Shown here one piece after another: positions 36,301 to 43,882 of a DNA stretch of 64,000 bases (position 1 is the stretch's first letter; the number at the start of each line of letters is the position of its first letter). The stretch is from Spirochaetales bacterium (lineage in GTDB: Bacteria; Spirochaetota; Leptospiria; Leptospirales; Leptonemataceae). A model generated the notes under the pieces. It made no database searches, was not told the DNA's origin, and saw only the letters and a program-made list of their open reading frames with translations. The DNA is taken from NCBI GenBank assembly GCA_024233935.1, contig JACKOY010000022.1:4489-68488 (forward strand). The letters run 5' to 3'. The translations under genes and the position numbers were made by a program.

Positions 36301-36453
36301 GTGCCAGTTGCTATGGAGCTTGGAGAAGGCACAGAGTTTCAGTCGCCGATGGCCATTGCCGTGATCAGCGGACTGGCCACATCTGTTTTTCTATCACTCT
36401 TCGTTATTCCGACGCTTTTCTATCTGGTGCGGCGACGCGAGAAGAAGGCATGA
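33364..36453 (+). CDS. RND transporter 1 (AcrB/MMPL type)
   Basis: 1,029 residues, normal for heavy-metal/hydrophobe RND pumps. It begins with helix 1 and ETNLLPQLEFPRITIVTAYE, has the first periplasmic domain, TM2-TM6, the second periplasmic domain and TM8-TM12. TM4 keeps an aspartate in GVGMLFDSGNVIL (~Asp403), the proton-relay position; TM10 has GIVVDNAGLFHEYLE and TM11 NNCTTLLALVPV. It should be the functional proton-driven pump of the system. The ATGA overlap with the next gene shows that the two RND genes are translationally coupled. Confidence 0.94.
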   Translation: MRTIQRLAISRPVSTAMFYAGLVLIGILAFLRIETNLLPQLEFPRITIVTAYENAAPEEIEFLVTKPLSEAIGTVSGIQKVTSESVEGASFITAQFGWGTNVDFAVMELRERVDQIRNALPQDAERPIISRFDPSEDPFFEIVFFARALSNPEDLRHFVDNEVRVHLERVDGVALVELAGGYQKEIQIDVDPQLMVSHGLSLPFISERIRSSNMNLPAGHITVGSRDVLIRTLGEYGSLSEIGQTVVATSEGGAPVMLSRLATIRDGYRERRGLARYNGEECVIASLRKEAGKNTVRVAVDVRSQIQHLRERFGREIELHVVYDESRFIDQAMSNISTSLLIGAGLAFLSLVLILRNISSPLILVSVIPISLLSTIVLMYARGLSLNIMSLGGLALGVGMLFDSGNVILAAIERQSMAGLPPREAALKGASEVAGSVTIAVLTTVIVFLPVVFVESVAGIVFKEMALTITFSLLSSLLVSLTLIPMLASLRTRTGGRERLQKLTVIQLAAKGEEFLQKHYEERLFRLLDRPGPFFLLLGALLVAAFALLPFVRKEFLPAVDTGELTVEMLAPRSSALEFTSRSVQYIEQYASRAESAEHVLTRVGYDGDQVLSRRGADSETHRAEVRIVLGSERSVSAEQLAEHLRDNVRLRPDMRVSYRLSGDVLSDILTPDSRPITLEISGDELPILDRMGKEISGLIEGIPGVVDVRTTMDEQPPEYHLYYEEDRMAAAQIQNSDLARDLQIAVEGSVVSHYRVGDDEIDIRLRAAGSRPPTLASLETLRFRGEDDNYMSLEQLTQLVQEPGYTSILRSHNTRINRVTAGVEDVSLSDVFDEIDLRLEDLSIEPGYRVQFGGERENIEESFRELGLAFILAVVLIYMLLAAKFESLLHALLMMFTIPLIAIGILPALLLTGKSINVSAITGMILLVGIVVDNAGLFHEYLELLEREGFDLASAVVESGKIVLRPILLNNCTTLLALVPVAMELGEGTEFQSPMAIAVISGLATSVFLSLFVIPTLFYLVRRREKKA

Positions 36454-39400
36454 ATCCGACCCGATTTGCACACGAGCGGCCGATCGCTCTCTTGATGTTC
36501 TGGGGCGCTCTAATGCTTTTGGGCTCGCTTTCGTTGCCGCGTGTCCCGGTTGGCTTAATGCCCGATCAGTCGTTTCCGGGCATAAGCATAACGGTGGACT
36601 ACAGCGGAGTGGGGCCCGAGAAGATCGAGCAGCTTATTACGCGACCGATCGAGGAGGTAATATCGACTGTCGGGGGTATTGAGCAGCTGAACTCAACTTC
36701 GGAGGAAGGGAAAGCCACGATCGAGGTGCAGTTCTCTCCCGATGTGGATCTTGATCTCAGGGCGCTGGAAATTCGGGAGAGGGTCGACATCGTAGCGTCT
36801 CGCTTCCCCCGGGATGCCCACAAGCCGATCATAAATCGATACGATCCTGATAAGCGTCCGGTAATGATCGTCGTTCTTGACAGCGATGTGTATGACCTGG
36901 CCCAACTGCGTCAGATCGCTGACCGGGACATCAAGCGATTATTCCAGGGTCAACCTGACGTGAGCGACGTGCAGGTGGCTGGTGGTCAGGATCGGGAGAT
37001 TTTGGTAGCTGCGGACAAGGAGAAGCTGGAACGTTTTGGCGTATCACTTACGGAAGTGCTGGCTCGCCTGCGTAATCACAACGTGAATAGCTCGATTGGT
37101 CGACTGCGCGATAATGGCGGTGATGTTCCGCTGATTACGCGCGGGCGTTTTCGTAGCCTTGATCAAATGCGGCAACTATCAATGCGATCCGACACAGGCC
37201 ACCTCTATCAGTTACGCGATATCGCCGAGGTAAATTTTGAACTGCGGGACCAGGAGACGGCTTCCAGGTTCAATGGCAAAGATCGTGTGAGCATCTACGT
37301 GAACAAATCCTCACATGCAGACGTTCTCGCACTTTCTTCGGACCTGGCGGAACGCCTCAGGGGATTTCCGAGGCAGAACTGGACGTATTCCATCGTCTAC
37401 GATCTCGGTCAGAGTATTCGGAGGGCATTCCTGGCCCTCTTCATTGCTGCATCAGCGGGTATGCTCCTGGCTGCCTTCCTGCTCTGGCGCTTATCCGGTA
37501 GTTTGTACCTGCCGGCTTTTTTTCTTGTATTGCCAGTGGGGGCTTTCCTGATCGATGCGTTTCCCATCTACCTCCTGGGTTTCGAATACGATTTGGTAAG
37601 CGTGGGAGGTTCGATAGTTGCCAACGCTTTGACAGCTCTGATCCTGCTGGCCGTCCATGAGCGCGGCCAGTCTGATTCGAGCCGCTCGATTTTCGTCAGC
37701 CTTATCATCATTGGGGCTTTGTTTATTCCGTTGCTTTTCTCGGAGCCTTCCCTGCGGGCCTTGTACGCGGGCATGGCGATTGCGGTCACACTGTCCGTCG
37801 GGACGACGTATTTACTGGTTGTGACTCTCTATCCGTTCTTGCCCGACGCGCCCGCAACAGTTCGCATGCCAAAGGCGCGATTCGACTTGTGGATTGAGCG
37901 TTCCATTGAGCAGCTGCTCTCGGCGGGTGAGCTTCTCCGCAGCCGACTCAGCGAGCGACCGGAGCGTCTGGCTCTCGTTTTCGGGGGCGTCCTGCTTCTG
38001 GGCGTCCTTTCATTTTCCTTTGCCCGTAAGGAGCCTCTGGGCGCTCTCGAAGACAACAGCCTTCAGGCCAGCGTTGAATTCCCTTCGGGCACCAGCTTTT
38101 CCGGCACCGACGGGGTTGCGAGGCAAATCGAGGAGAAACTGGCATCCCATCCTGCAATTCGGGAAATAACGAGCCGCGTGGACCCGGCGCGCGCAAGCCT
38201 TCGCATACATCTGCAGGACGGCTATTCCGCCGATTCAGAACTAATTGAAGACTTTAAGCAACGCATTGGTAGAACGGCGCCCGCTTTTGTCTTTTTCTCC
38301 GGAGAGGGTGAGGTGCAGAGTCTCAAGGGAGTTACGGTCGATGTTCTCGGCGAGGATCTGGCCGAGATGGATCGCATAGTTCGGGACTTCGTTTCGCAGG
38401 TGCAGGGAATCCCGGGTGTTGCCGAGGTGGTGCTGCACTACAAGCCACCGCGGCCGGAGCGCTTGTTGCGTGTCGATCGCGTCAAGCTGGACCTGGCGGG
38501 CATAAGCACGGAGACGTTCGGCTCAACGGTCCGCTTCGCCATTCAGGGCGGAATCGCGAGCCGCTTCGTCGGGGAATCCCGCGAGTATGATATTCGAATT
38601 CGCTACAATGAAACGTTTCGAGGCACGCTCGAAGCGCTACAGGCTTTTACGGTTAAGGGCAATCAGGATTTGTTCGTTCCTGCTCTGGAACTGGCCTCAA
38701 TGGAAGACAGCGAGGTACCGGTCAAAATCTATCATTTGGACAAGAAGCGTGTTCTCTCGTTTTCTTTGCGACTCGGCGACGTGGATCCTGATACGGTGAT
38801 CAATCAAGTTACTGCTCTGGCTGCGTCTTATCCGCTCCCGGAGAACTATCAAATCGTGCTCGGCCGCGACGTGGAGCTGACGCTCGCCGGCCAGCGGCGC
38901 CTCTACGCGATTGCACTATTCTCAGCCTTGCTGGTATTCATGATCCTCGCCGGCTATTTCGAGTCAGTTCTTGTGCCAACGCGGGTCATCGCGCTGGTGC
39001 TTTCACCGGTCGCGGTCGTTTGTACGCTCTTGTTTGTACTGCGCATTTCGGTCAGCGTCCCGGTAATTATTGGACTTTTCGTGCTGTCGGCCTACGCGAC
39101 TCTTTTGACCCTTCTCGAAGCGCCCGAAACGGGCACAACGAAGCCCTTCGTCATCCGGGCCAGGCCTTTGCTGGCCTTCCGTTCCGCCCTGATTGTCGTA
39201 CCGCTATTTGGGCCGATGCTTTTCGTATTCGGCGAGGGTGGGACCTTGTTCCGTTCTATCGGTTTGGTTCTTGTTCTGGGGGCTCCAGCGGTTGCTGCTT
39301 GTTTGTGTCTTTTTCGGGGCGGGCCAGCCAGCGCCTTTGAAGCTCTCAAGGTCCTGTGGCGTAAGGGAGACGAAGTTCTAAAGGCCAGGGTTGCGCCAGC

Positions 39401-39479
39401 GTTCCAGGCCCTGGCCCCTCGGATTTCTCGGCTTGAATCGGAGATTAGGCGGCTGTGGACCCGTTACGGTGGTTCCTGA
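36450..39479 (+). CDS. RND transporter 2, lacking membrane proton-relay aspartates
   Basis: 1,009 residues; the start overlaps RND 1 by 4 bases. The N terminus is canonical (RFAHERPIALLMFWGALMLL, then VGLMPDQSFPGISITVDYSG), and the periplasmic domains align in order with RND 1. In TM4, however, the aspartate region is VSVGGSIVANALTALIL (~383-400), with Asn/Ala in place of Asp, and in the TM10 region IIGLFVLSAYATLLTLLEAP replaces GIVVDNAGLFHEYLE. It therefore probably cannot move protons and may form a mixed trimer with RND 1 as a substrate-binding or regulatory subunit. The frame is long and intact, so it is not a decaying pseudogene. Confidence 0.9.
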   Translation: MNPTRFAHERPIALLMFWGALMLLGSLSLPRVPVGLMPDQSFPGISITVDYSGVGPEKIEQLITRPIEEVISTVGGIEQLNSTSEEGKATIEVQFSPDVDLDLRALEIRERVDIVASRFPRDAHKPIINRYDPDKRPVMIVVLDSDVYDLAQLRQIADRDIKRLFQGQPDVSDVQVAGGQDREILVAADKEKLERFGVSLTEVLARLRNHNVNSSIGRLRDNGGDVPLITRGRFRSLDQMRQLSMRSDTGHLYQLRDIAEVNFELRDQETASRFNGKDRVSIYVNKSSHADVLALSSDLAERLRGFPRQNWTYSIVYDLGQSIRRAFLALFIAASAGMLLAAFLLWRLSGSLYLPAFFLVLPVGAFLIDAFPIYLLGFEYDLVSVGGSIVANALTALILLAVHERGQSDSSRSIFVSLIIIGALFIPLLFSEPSLRALYAGMAIAVTLSVGTTYLLVVTLYPFLPDAPATVRMPKARFDLWIERSIEQLLSAGELLRSRLSERPERLALVFGGVLLLGVLSFSFARKEPLGALEDNSLQASVEFPSGTSFSGTDGVARQIEEKLASHPAIREITSRVDPARASLRIHLQDGYSADSELIEDFKQRIGRTAPAFVFFSGEGEVQSLKGVTVDVLGEDLAEMDRIVRDFVSQVQGIPGVAEVVLHYKPPRPERLLRVDRVKLDLAGISTETFGSTVRFAIQGGIASRFVGESREYDIRIRYNETFRGTLEALQAFTVKGNQDLFVPALELASMEDSEVPVKIYHLDKKRVLSFSLRLGDVDPDTVINQVTALAASYPLPENYQIVLGRDVELTLAGQRRLYAIALFSALLVFMILAGYFESVLVPTRVIALVLSPVAVVCTLLFVLRISVSVPVIIGLFVLSAYATLLTLLEAPETGTTKPFVIRARPLLAFRSALIVVPLFGPMLFVFGEGGTLFRSIGLVLVLGAPAVAACLCLFRGGPASAFEALKVLWRKGDEVLKARVAPAFQALAPRISRLESEIRRLWTRYGGS

Positions 39480-39620
39480 TTTCCGTCGGCATTCGACCTG
39501 GAGTCATATTCGAGCGGTCCGGTTCAAAGAAAAGGCGGAGCGGCTCGAAGGCAGATGCGCCATCCCCAGGCCAGGACTGCATAGCGCAGGCTTCGCGCGA
39601 CGGACTGGTTTTCAGGTCCG
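39480..39620. other. Spacer between RND 2 and the ABC exporter gene
   Basis: 141 bases between convergent genes. No terminator with a T-run was found. TTCAGGT (39611-39617) and ACCTGAA (39631-39637) form an inverted repeat across the ABC exporter stop codon, reaching into the 78-bp repeat. Short frames here look spurious. Confidence 0.4.
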
Positions 39621-39698
39621 CGGTCTTCACACCTGAAATTGCAGGCCGGCCAGTCGTTGGTAGAGGGCATCGCGCTCCAGGAGTTCGGCGTGGGTGCC
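39621..39698 (-). repeat. 78-bp direct repeat, copy 2 (3' end of ABC exporter gene)
   Basis: Identical to 16033-16110. It covers the last 23 codons of the ABC exporter, its stop and 6 bases beyond. The two copies are in the same orientation, 23.6 kb apart, and bracket the Yip1/TPR/giant-protein/RND region. Confidence 0.92.
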
Positions 39699-41396
39699 GG
39701 TTGCGAGCAGGTGTCCTTCCTCGAGTAAGGCGATGCGATCGGCGTGTAGCACCGTCGAAAGACGGTGCGCAATGATGATCGTGGTGCGGTCCTGCATGAG
39801 TCTGGTCAGGGCTTGTTGGACGATGGATTCACTTTCGGCATCGAGGGCGCTGGTGGCTTCATCGAGCAGAAGCACGCGTGGGTTTTTGAGGATCGCCCGG
39901 GCGATAGCGATGCGTTGGCGTTGCCCACCGGAGAGCCTGCGCCCGCTGGTTCCCAAAAAACAATCGTAACGGTCGGGCAGCTTTTCGATGAACTCCTCGG
40001 CGTGGGCGGCCCGGGCGGCTTCGAAGACCTCCTCGTCGCTTGCCAGGGGCCGTCCATAGCGGATATTTTCCAGAACGCTCATGGAAAAGAGAATCGGTTC
40101 CTGAGGCACGATTCCGATCTGCCGCCGCAGATCGGCCGGGTTCAGGCTGCGAATGTCAGAACCGTCGAGGCTGATGCTGCCGGATTCCGGATCGTAGAAA
40201 CGTAACAGCAAATCAAAGAGCGTGGACTTTCCGGCCCCCGATCGACCGACCAGGGCGAGTTTTTCGCGCGGTCTCACCACCAGCGAAACGTCGCGCAAAG
40301 CGTGCAAACCCGGCCGGGAGGGATAGGAAAAATAGACCTGGTGTAGTTCCAGACTGCCCGGCCGTGTTTCGGTTTTGAATTCGGCGGTATTCTCAATACT
40401 AATTGCGGGGCGCGCCTCGTAAAGTTCCGCCAGCCGTTCGGTGGCGCCCGCTGCTCGCTCCAGTTCGCCGAACACGTCGCTTACGGCGGCTACCGAAGTC
40501 GCGACCATAAAGGCGTAGAACCCGAAACCCAGCAGCTTGCCTCCCGTGATGCGACCGCTCAGCACATCGTGACCGCCGACCCACAGCAGAAATGCGATCG
40601 CACCGAAGGCGGCGATAATCACGCTGGTGATCAAGACGCTTCGCTGACGAATGCGGGCAAGGGAAGCGCTGACCGTGGCTTCGACTCGCTCGGCAAACAT
40701 CTTTCGATCGTGGGGTTGGTGATTGAAGGCCTGTAAAGTCTTGATACCGTTTAGAGCTTCGCCCACGTACGAACCCATTTCCGCCAGGCGGTCCTGAGTA
40801 ATGCGGGAAAGTCCGCGCAGGCGGCGTCCGAACAAAAGAATCGGAACGATCACGACCGGCACACAGGCCAGCACAACCAGCGAAAGCTTTATATCGATCG
40901 AAAACATGAACACAATGCTGCCGCCCAGAATGAGAAAATTCCGAAGCGCGATCGATAGCGAGGACCCAAACACCGTTTCCAGAATGGCTGTATCGGTCGT
41001 GATGCGGGTCTGGATTTCTCCCGGTGGATTTTCTTCAAAAAAGACCGGATCCAGATCAATCACCCGATCAAAGACTGCTTTGCGTAGATCGGCGCTGACC
41101 CGTTCGCCGATCCAGCTTACCAGGTAGTGGCGCACAAAGGTTCCAAAGGCCAGAAGCAAGGTGATGGCCGCAAACACCAGCACCGATTGATTCAAGAGCT
41201 CCGGGGAACCGGTGGCGATGCCCTGGTCGACCAGGCTGCGCAATCCTACGCCGACCGCGAGAAAAGCCCCGGTCGTAAACAAAAGGGCCACCAGCGCTAC
41301 CAAAACCCGCAGTCGATACGGCCGCAAAAACAGAAACGCAAAGCGCAGGCTGCGCAGATTTTTCGACTTTGGCCGTCGGATGTCGACATCGCTCAT
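39627..41396 (-). CDS. ABC exporter, fused membrane and ATPase domains (MsbA/LmrA type)
   Basis: 589 residues: six transmembrane helices (~30-310), then the ATPase domain with Walker A LVGRSGAGKSTL, Q-loop IVPQEPILF, signature RRLSGGQRQRIAIARA, Walker B VLLLDEATSALD and H-loop IIIAHRLSTV. All motifs are intact. It works as a homodimer exporting lipids or hydrophobic compounds. The last 23 codons are duplicated at 16 kb. It is divergent from the thiolase gene. The substrate cannot be told from sequence. Confidence 0.95.
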   Translation of the reverse strand: MSDVDIRRPKSKNLRSLRFAFLFLRPYRLRVLVALVALLFTTGAFLAVGVGLRSLVDQGIATGSPELLNQSVLVFAAITLLLAFGTFVRHYLVSWIGERVSADLRKAVFDRVIDLDPVFFEENPPGEIQTRITTDTAILETVFGSSLSIALRNFLILGGSIVFMFSIDIKLSLVVLACVPVVIVPILLFGRRLRGLSRITQDRLAEMGSYVGEALNGIKTLQAFNHQPHDRKMFAERVEATVSASLARIRQRSVLITSVIIAAFGAIAFLLWVGGHDVLSGRITGGKLLGFGFYAFMVATSVAAVSDVFGELERAAGATERLAELYEARPAISIENTAEFKTETRPGSLELHQVYFSYPSRPGLHALRDVSLVVRPREKLALVGRSGAGKSTLFDLLLRFYDPESGSISLDGSDIRSLNPADLRRQIGIVPQEPILFSMSVLENIRYGRPLASDEEVFEAARAAHAEEFIEKLPDRYDCFLGTSGRRLSGGQRQRIAIARAILKNPRVLLLDEATSALDAESESIVQQALTRLMQDRTTIIIAHRLSTVLHADRIALLEEGHLLATGTHAELLERDALYQRLAGLQFQV

Positions 41397-41533
41397 GGGT
41401 CAGCTAAGCCGTGTGTGGCCTCCGCGGCAAGTCCGGAAAGCCTGTTGACGCTTCTTCGCTCTGCCGGCTGTTTGCGGGGGCGCGGGGCGAAGGCAGTTTC
41501 CGTCCAGGCGCCAGAACGATTTCGAGCACAATT

Positions 41534-42706
41534 ATGGAACCTATTCACATTCTATCCGGAGTGCGCACACCCTTCGCCAGTTTCGGGGGCGCGCTCAAAG
41601 ATATGCATCCCACCGACCTCGGCGTTGTGGTGAGCACCGAAGCGATGCTTCGCGCAGGGCTTCAGGCCGGGGACATCGAAGAAGTCTTTTTCGGTAACGT
41701 TTTGCCGTGCGATAGCCAGTCGATCTATCTTGCCCGTCACATCGCTCTTAGGGCCGGAGTGCCGGTGCAGAGTCCGGCTTTGACCGTCAACCGACTGTGC
41801 GGTTCCGGGCTGGAAGCGGTGCTTCAGGCGGCGCTGGCGATTGCCACCGGGCGTTGTTCTCTGGCCCTTGCCGGTGGAACCGAAAGCATGAGCAACGCGC
41901 CCTACGTCGCGAAAGGAGCCCGCTTCGGCAACCGGCTCGGAAGTGCTGTGCTCGAAGACGTCTTGCTCGAAGGACTGACCGATCGCTTCGTCGATTGCGC
42001 TATGGGCAAAACCGCAGAGAACCTGGCAAAGAAGTTCAACATATCGCGCAGCGCCCAGGACGATTTTGCCGCCCGCTCCCAGAATCGGGCCGCCGCCGCC
42101 CGTGATAGCGGGCGCTTCGCGAGCGAGATTGTACCGATGGAGTTGAAGGACCGCAAAGGTGTCGTCCGTTTCGAAAGCGACGAGTACATCCGGGCCGATG
42201 GCGTGGCCCGCCTTCCCGACCTGAAGCCCGCGTTTGATAAGGCGGGTACCGTCACCGCCGGCAATGCCTCTGGAATCAACGACGGGGCCGGCGCCCTGGT
42301 CATCGCTTCCGACGCCACTGTCAAAAAGCGCGGTCTGGAAAGTTTCGCCCGTATCACCGGCTGGGGTCTGAGCGGTTGCGTGCCGGAGCACATGGGGCTC
42401 GGACCGGTGTTTGCGATCCCGAAGGCTCTCGCCATGGCCGGTCACGCCCTCGGCGATATGGACCTGATCGAAGTCAACGAAGCCTTCGCGGCCCAGGTGC
42501 TGGCGGTCGTTCGAGAGCTGGGCATCGAAGTCGAAAAACTGAACGTAAACGGCGGCGCGATTGCCCTCGGCCATCCCCTGGGAGCCTCCGGTGCGCGCGT
42601 GCTCTTAACCCTCTGCCATGAACTCAAGGCCCGCGGGGGCGGGCGGGGCGTGGCCTCACTCTGCATTGGCGGCGGGCAGGGAATTGCAATGACCGTCGAG
42701 GTCTGA
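41534..42706 (+). CDS. Acetyl-CoA acetyltransferase (thiolase)
   Basis: 390 residues from ATG 41534; in-frame upstream sequence is not thiolase-like. The catalytic triad is complete: Cys in VNRLCGSGLEAV, His in GGAIALGHPLGASGAR and Cys in SLCIGGGQG. EVNEAFAAQVLAVV and NASGINDGAGALV are further family blocks. Length and motifs match the AtoB/PhaA group, which condenses two acetyl-CoA or cleaves acetoacetyl-CoA; a 3-ketoacyl-CoA thiolase role cannot be excluded. In contrast to the thiolase-like end at base 1, this one is canonical. It ends 1 base before the convergent beta-lactamase gene. Confidence 0.95.
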   Translation: MEPIHILSGVRTPFASFGGALKDMHPTDLGVVVSTEAMLRAGLQAGDIEEVFFGNVLPCDSQSIYLARHIALRAGVPVQSPALTVNRLCGSGLEAVLQAALAIATGRCSLALAGGTESMSNAPYVAKGARFGNRLGSAVLEDVLLEGLTDRFVDCAMGKTAENLAKKFNISRSAQDDFAARSQNRAAAARDSGRFASEIVPMELKDRKGVVRFESDEYIRADGVARLPDLKPAFDKAGTVTAGNASGINDGAGALVIASDATVKKRGLESFARITGWGLSGCVPEHMGLGPVFAIPKALAMAGHALGDMDLIEVNEAFAAQVLAVVRELGIEVEKLNVNGGAIALGHPLGASGARVLLTLCHELKARGGGRGVASLCIGGGQGIAMTVEV

Positions 42707-42707
42707 G

Positions 42708-43562
42708 TTAGTTCCAGCCCAGGCTTTGCCAGGCTGCGCGGGTAACGTCTTTTCGAGCGTCTATGAATGTCTGGTCTACTTCGGCGCCCTCGTGGGCAAA
42801 AAGCAATGTCGCAAAAAAAAGCCGCTCGTGACCGCGTTGCAGATAGCCCACCCACCAACCGTAAGCCGATTCGTTTTCGAGCAACAGGCCGGTTTTGGCA
42901 CGCAACTCAAAATCTCCGTCCGCAGCATTGAGCATGATCGAACGCACAATGTTCATGCTGCGCTCTTTGAAAGGCAGGTGGTTGTGGGCGAGGCGACGCA
43001 GGAATTCGATTTGTTCATCGGGCGAGATACGAAATCCACCGGTCAGCCAGAACTGATCGATGCCGGCCGAAATGTCGCCATTGCCATAACCAGCGCGATT
43101 TAGATACGACTGCATACGGGTCGCTCCAATGCGTCGGGCAAGTTCCTGATAATACCAGACGACCGAATTGCTGAACGCGGTTCGCAGGGTGTGATCCTGA
43201 TTCCAGCTCGCTATCGAACGGGTTCTTCCGTCCCAGAACAGTCGCATGTTTTCGTCGGGCGCGACTCCCGTATCCAGGGCGACCAAAGAGTTGAAGATCT
43301 TAAAAGTCGATGCGGGCAGGACACCGGTGGCGCACAGCTCGGGCTTGTAGCGGTGGAAAGTATGGGACGACTCATCATACAGATCAATGCAGGCGTCGGC
43401 CACCGCTGCCGGCAAAAGACGCTGCCAATCGGCGTGTACGACCTCGGTGGCAGCAGGCCGGGAGCACAACACGCAGAGAGGAGGGATCGCTGCTGTAAGA
43501 ATAAATCCGAAGAAGAAGCCAGGACGTCTGGCAAATCCGGTCACTGACCGACTCTTGTTCAC
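42708..43562 (-). CDS. Class D (OXA-type) beta-lactamase
   Basis: 284 residues. The N terminus is a signal peptide with possible lipobox VLCS (Cys33). All class D motifs are present: PASTFKIF (Ser85 nucleophile, Lys88), SNSVVWYYQ (S133-x-V), YGN (159-161), DQFWLTG (Trp172), AKTG (223-225) and YGWWVGYL. These residues hydrolyse the beta-lactam ring through an acyl-serine; Lys88 is normally carboxylated. It sits in a chromosomal-looking operon behind a small membrane protein and a transporter, with no mobile element near, which suggests an intrinsic rather than recently acquired enzyme. A penicillin-sensor role (BlaR-like) is less likely because no membrane domain is attached. Confidence 0.93.
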   Translation of the reverse strand: MNKSRSVTGFARRPGFFFGFILTAAIPPLCVLCSRPAATEVVHADWQRLLPAAVADACIDLYDESSHTFHRYKPELCATGVLPASTFKIFNSLVALDTGVAPDENMRLFWDGRTRSIASWNQDHTLRTAFSNSVVWYYQELARRIGATRMQSYLNRAGYGNGDISAGIDQFWLTGGFRISPDEQIEFLRRLAHNHLPFKERSMNIVRSIMLNAADGDFELRAKTGLLLENESAYGWWVGYLQRGHERLFFATLLFAHEGAEVDQTFIDARKDVTRAAWQSLGWN

Positions 43563-43873
43563 GTTGCTTGTGGTCCTGGGTCGCTCTTCGAGGAAATCAG
43601 ATGGTTCGCACTCATTCGGCGCGCCCGGACTGTCAAAAACAGGCTTACGGGGATCGACAGAACGAACATCAGCAGGGATAGGTACGTCGCAGTAGCCGCA
43701 TGATAACCGGGCGCCTGAATGCGCAACGCCTCGACGATCAGATACAAAAACGCAATCGCACCGAGTACGTTCACGACCGCCCGTGCAAAGAAGAGCGTAC
43801 CCAACTGCTTTCGAATCGACTGTGCGCGGCTTGCAGTCGTCGCGGGTGTGGTCTCGTAAGGACTTTCACTCAT
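43559..43873 (-). CDS. Small two-helix membrane protein
   Basis: 104 residues. Two hydrophobic helices (ARAVVNVLGAIAFLYLIVEA and YLSLLMFVLSIPVSLFLTV) are flanked by polar ends. No family was recognised. It starts 9 bases after the antiporter gene, and its stop overlaps the beta-lactamase start by 4 bases, so it is co-translated with both. Confidence 0.65.
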   Translation of the reverse strand: MSESPYETTPATTASRAQSIRKQLGTLFFARAVVNVLGAIAFLYLIVEALRIQAPGYHAATATYLSLLMFVLSIPVSLFLTVRARRMSANHLISSKSDPGPQAT

Positions 43874-43882
43874 CGCATGATC

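Noticed and set aside
36450..39479. RND 2 as a pseudogene
   Set aside because: The frame is 1,009 codons without interruption, starts with a coupled ATG and keeps the periplasmic domain order; only membrane charges are missing.
39445..39630. Short minus-strand frame after the ABC exporter stop (61 codons)
   Set aside because: It begins at a GTG overlapping the exporter stop, has no ribosome site or protein-like pattern, and overlaps a competing frame.
16033..39698. Integrase, transposase or tRNA attachment gene for the island
   Set aside because: None of the long frames between the repeats resembles a recombinase, and no tRNA was found, so mobility is only inferred.
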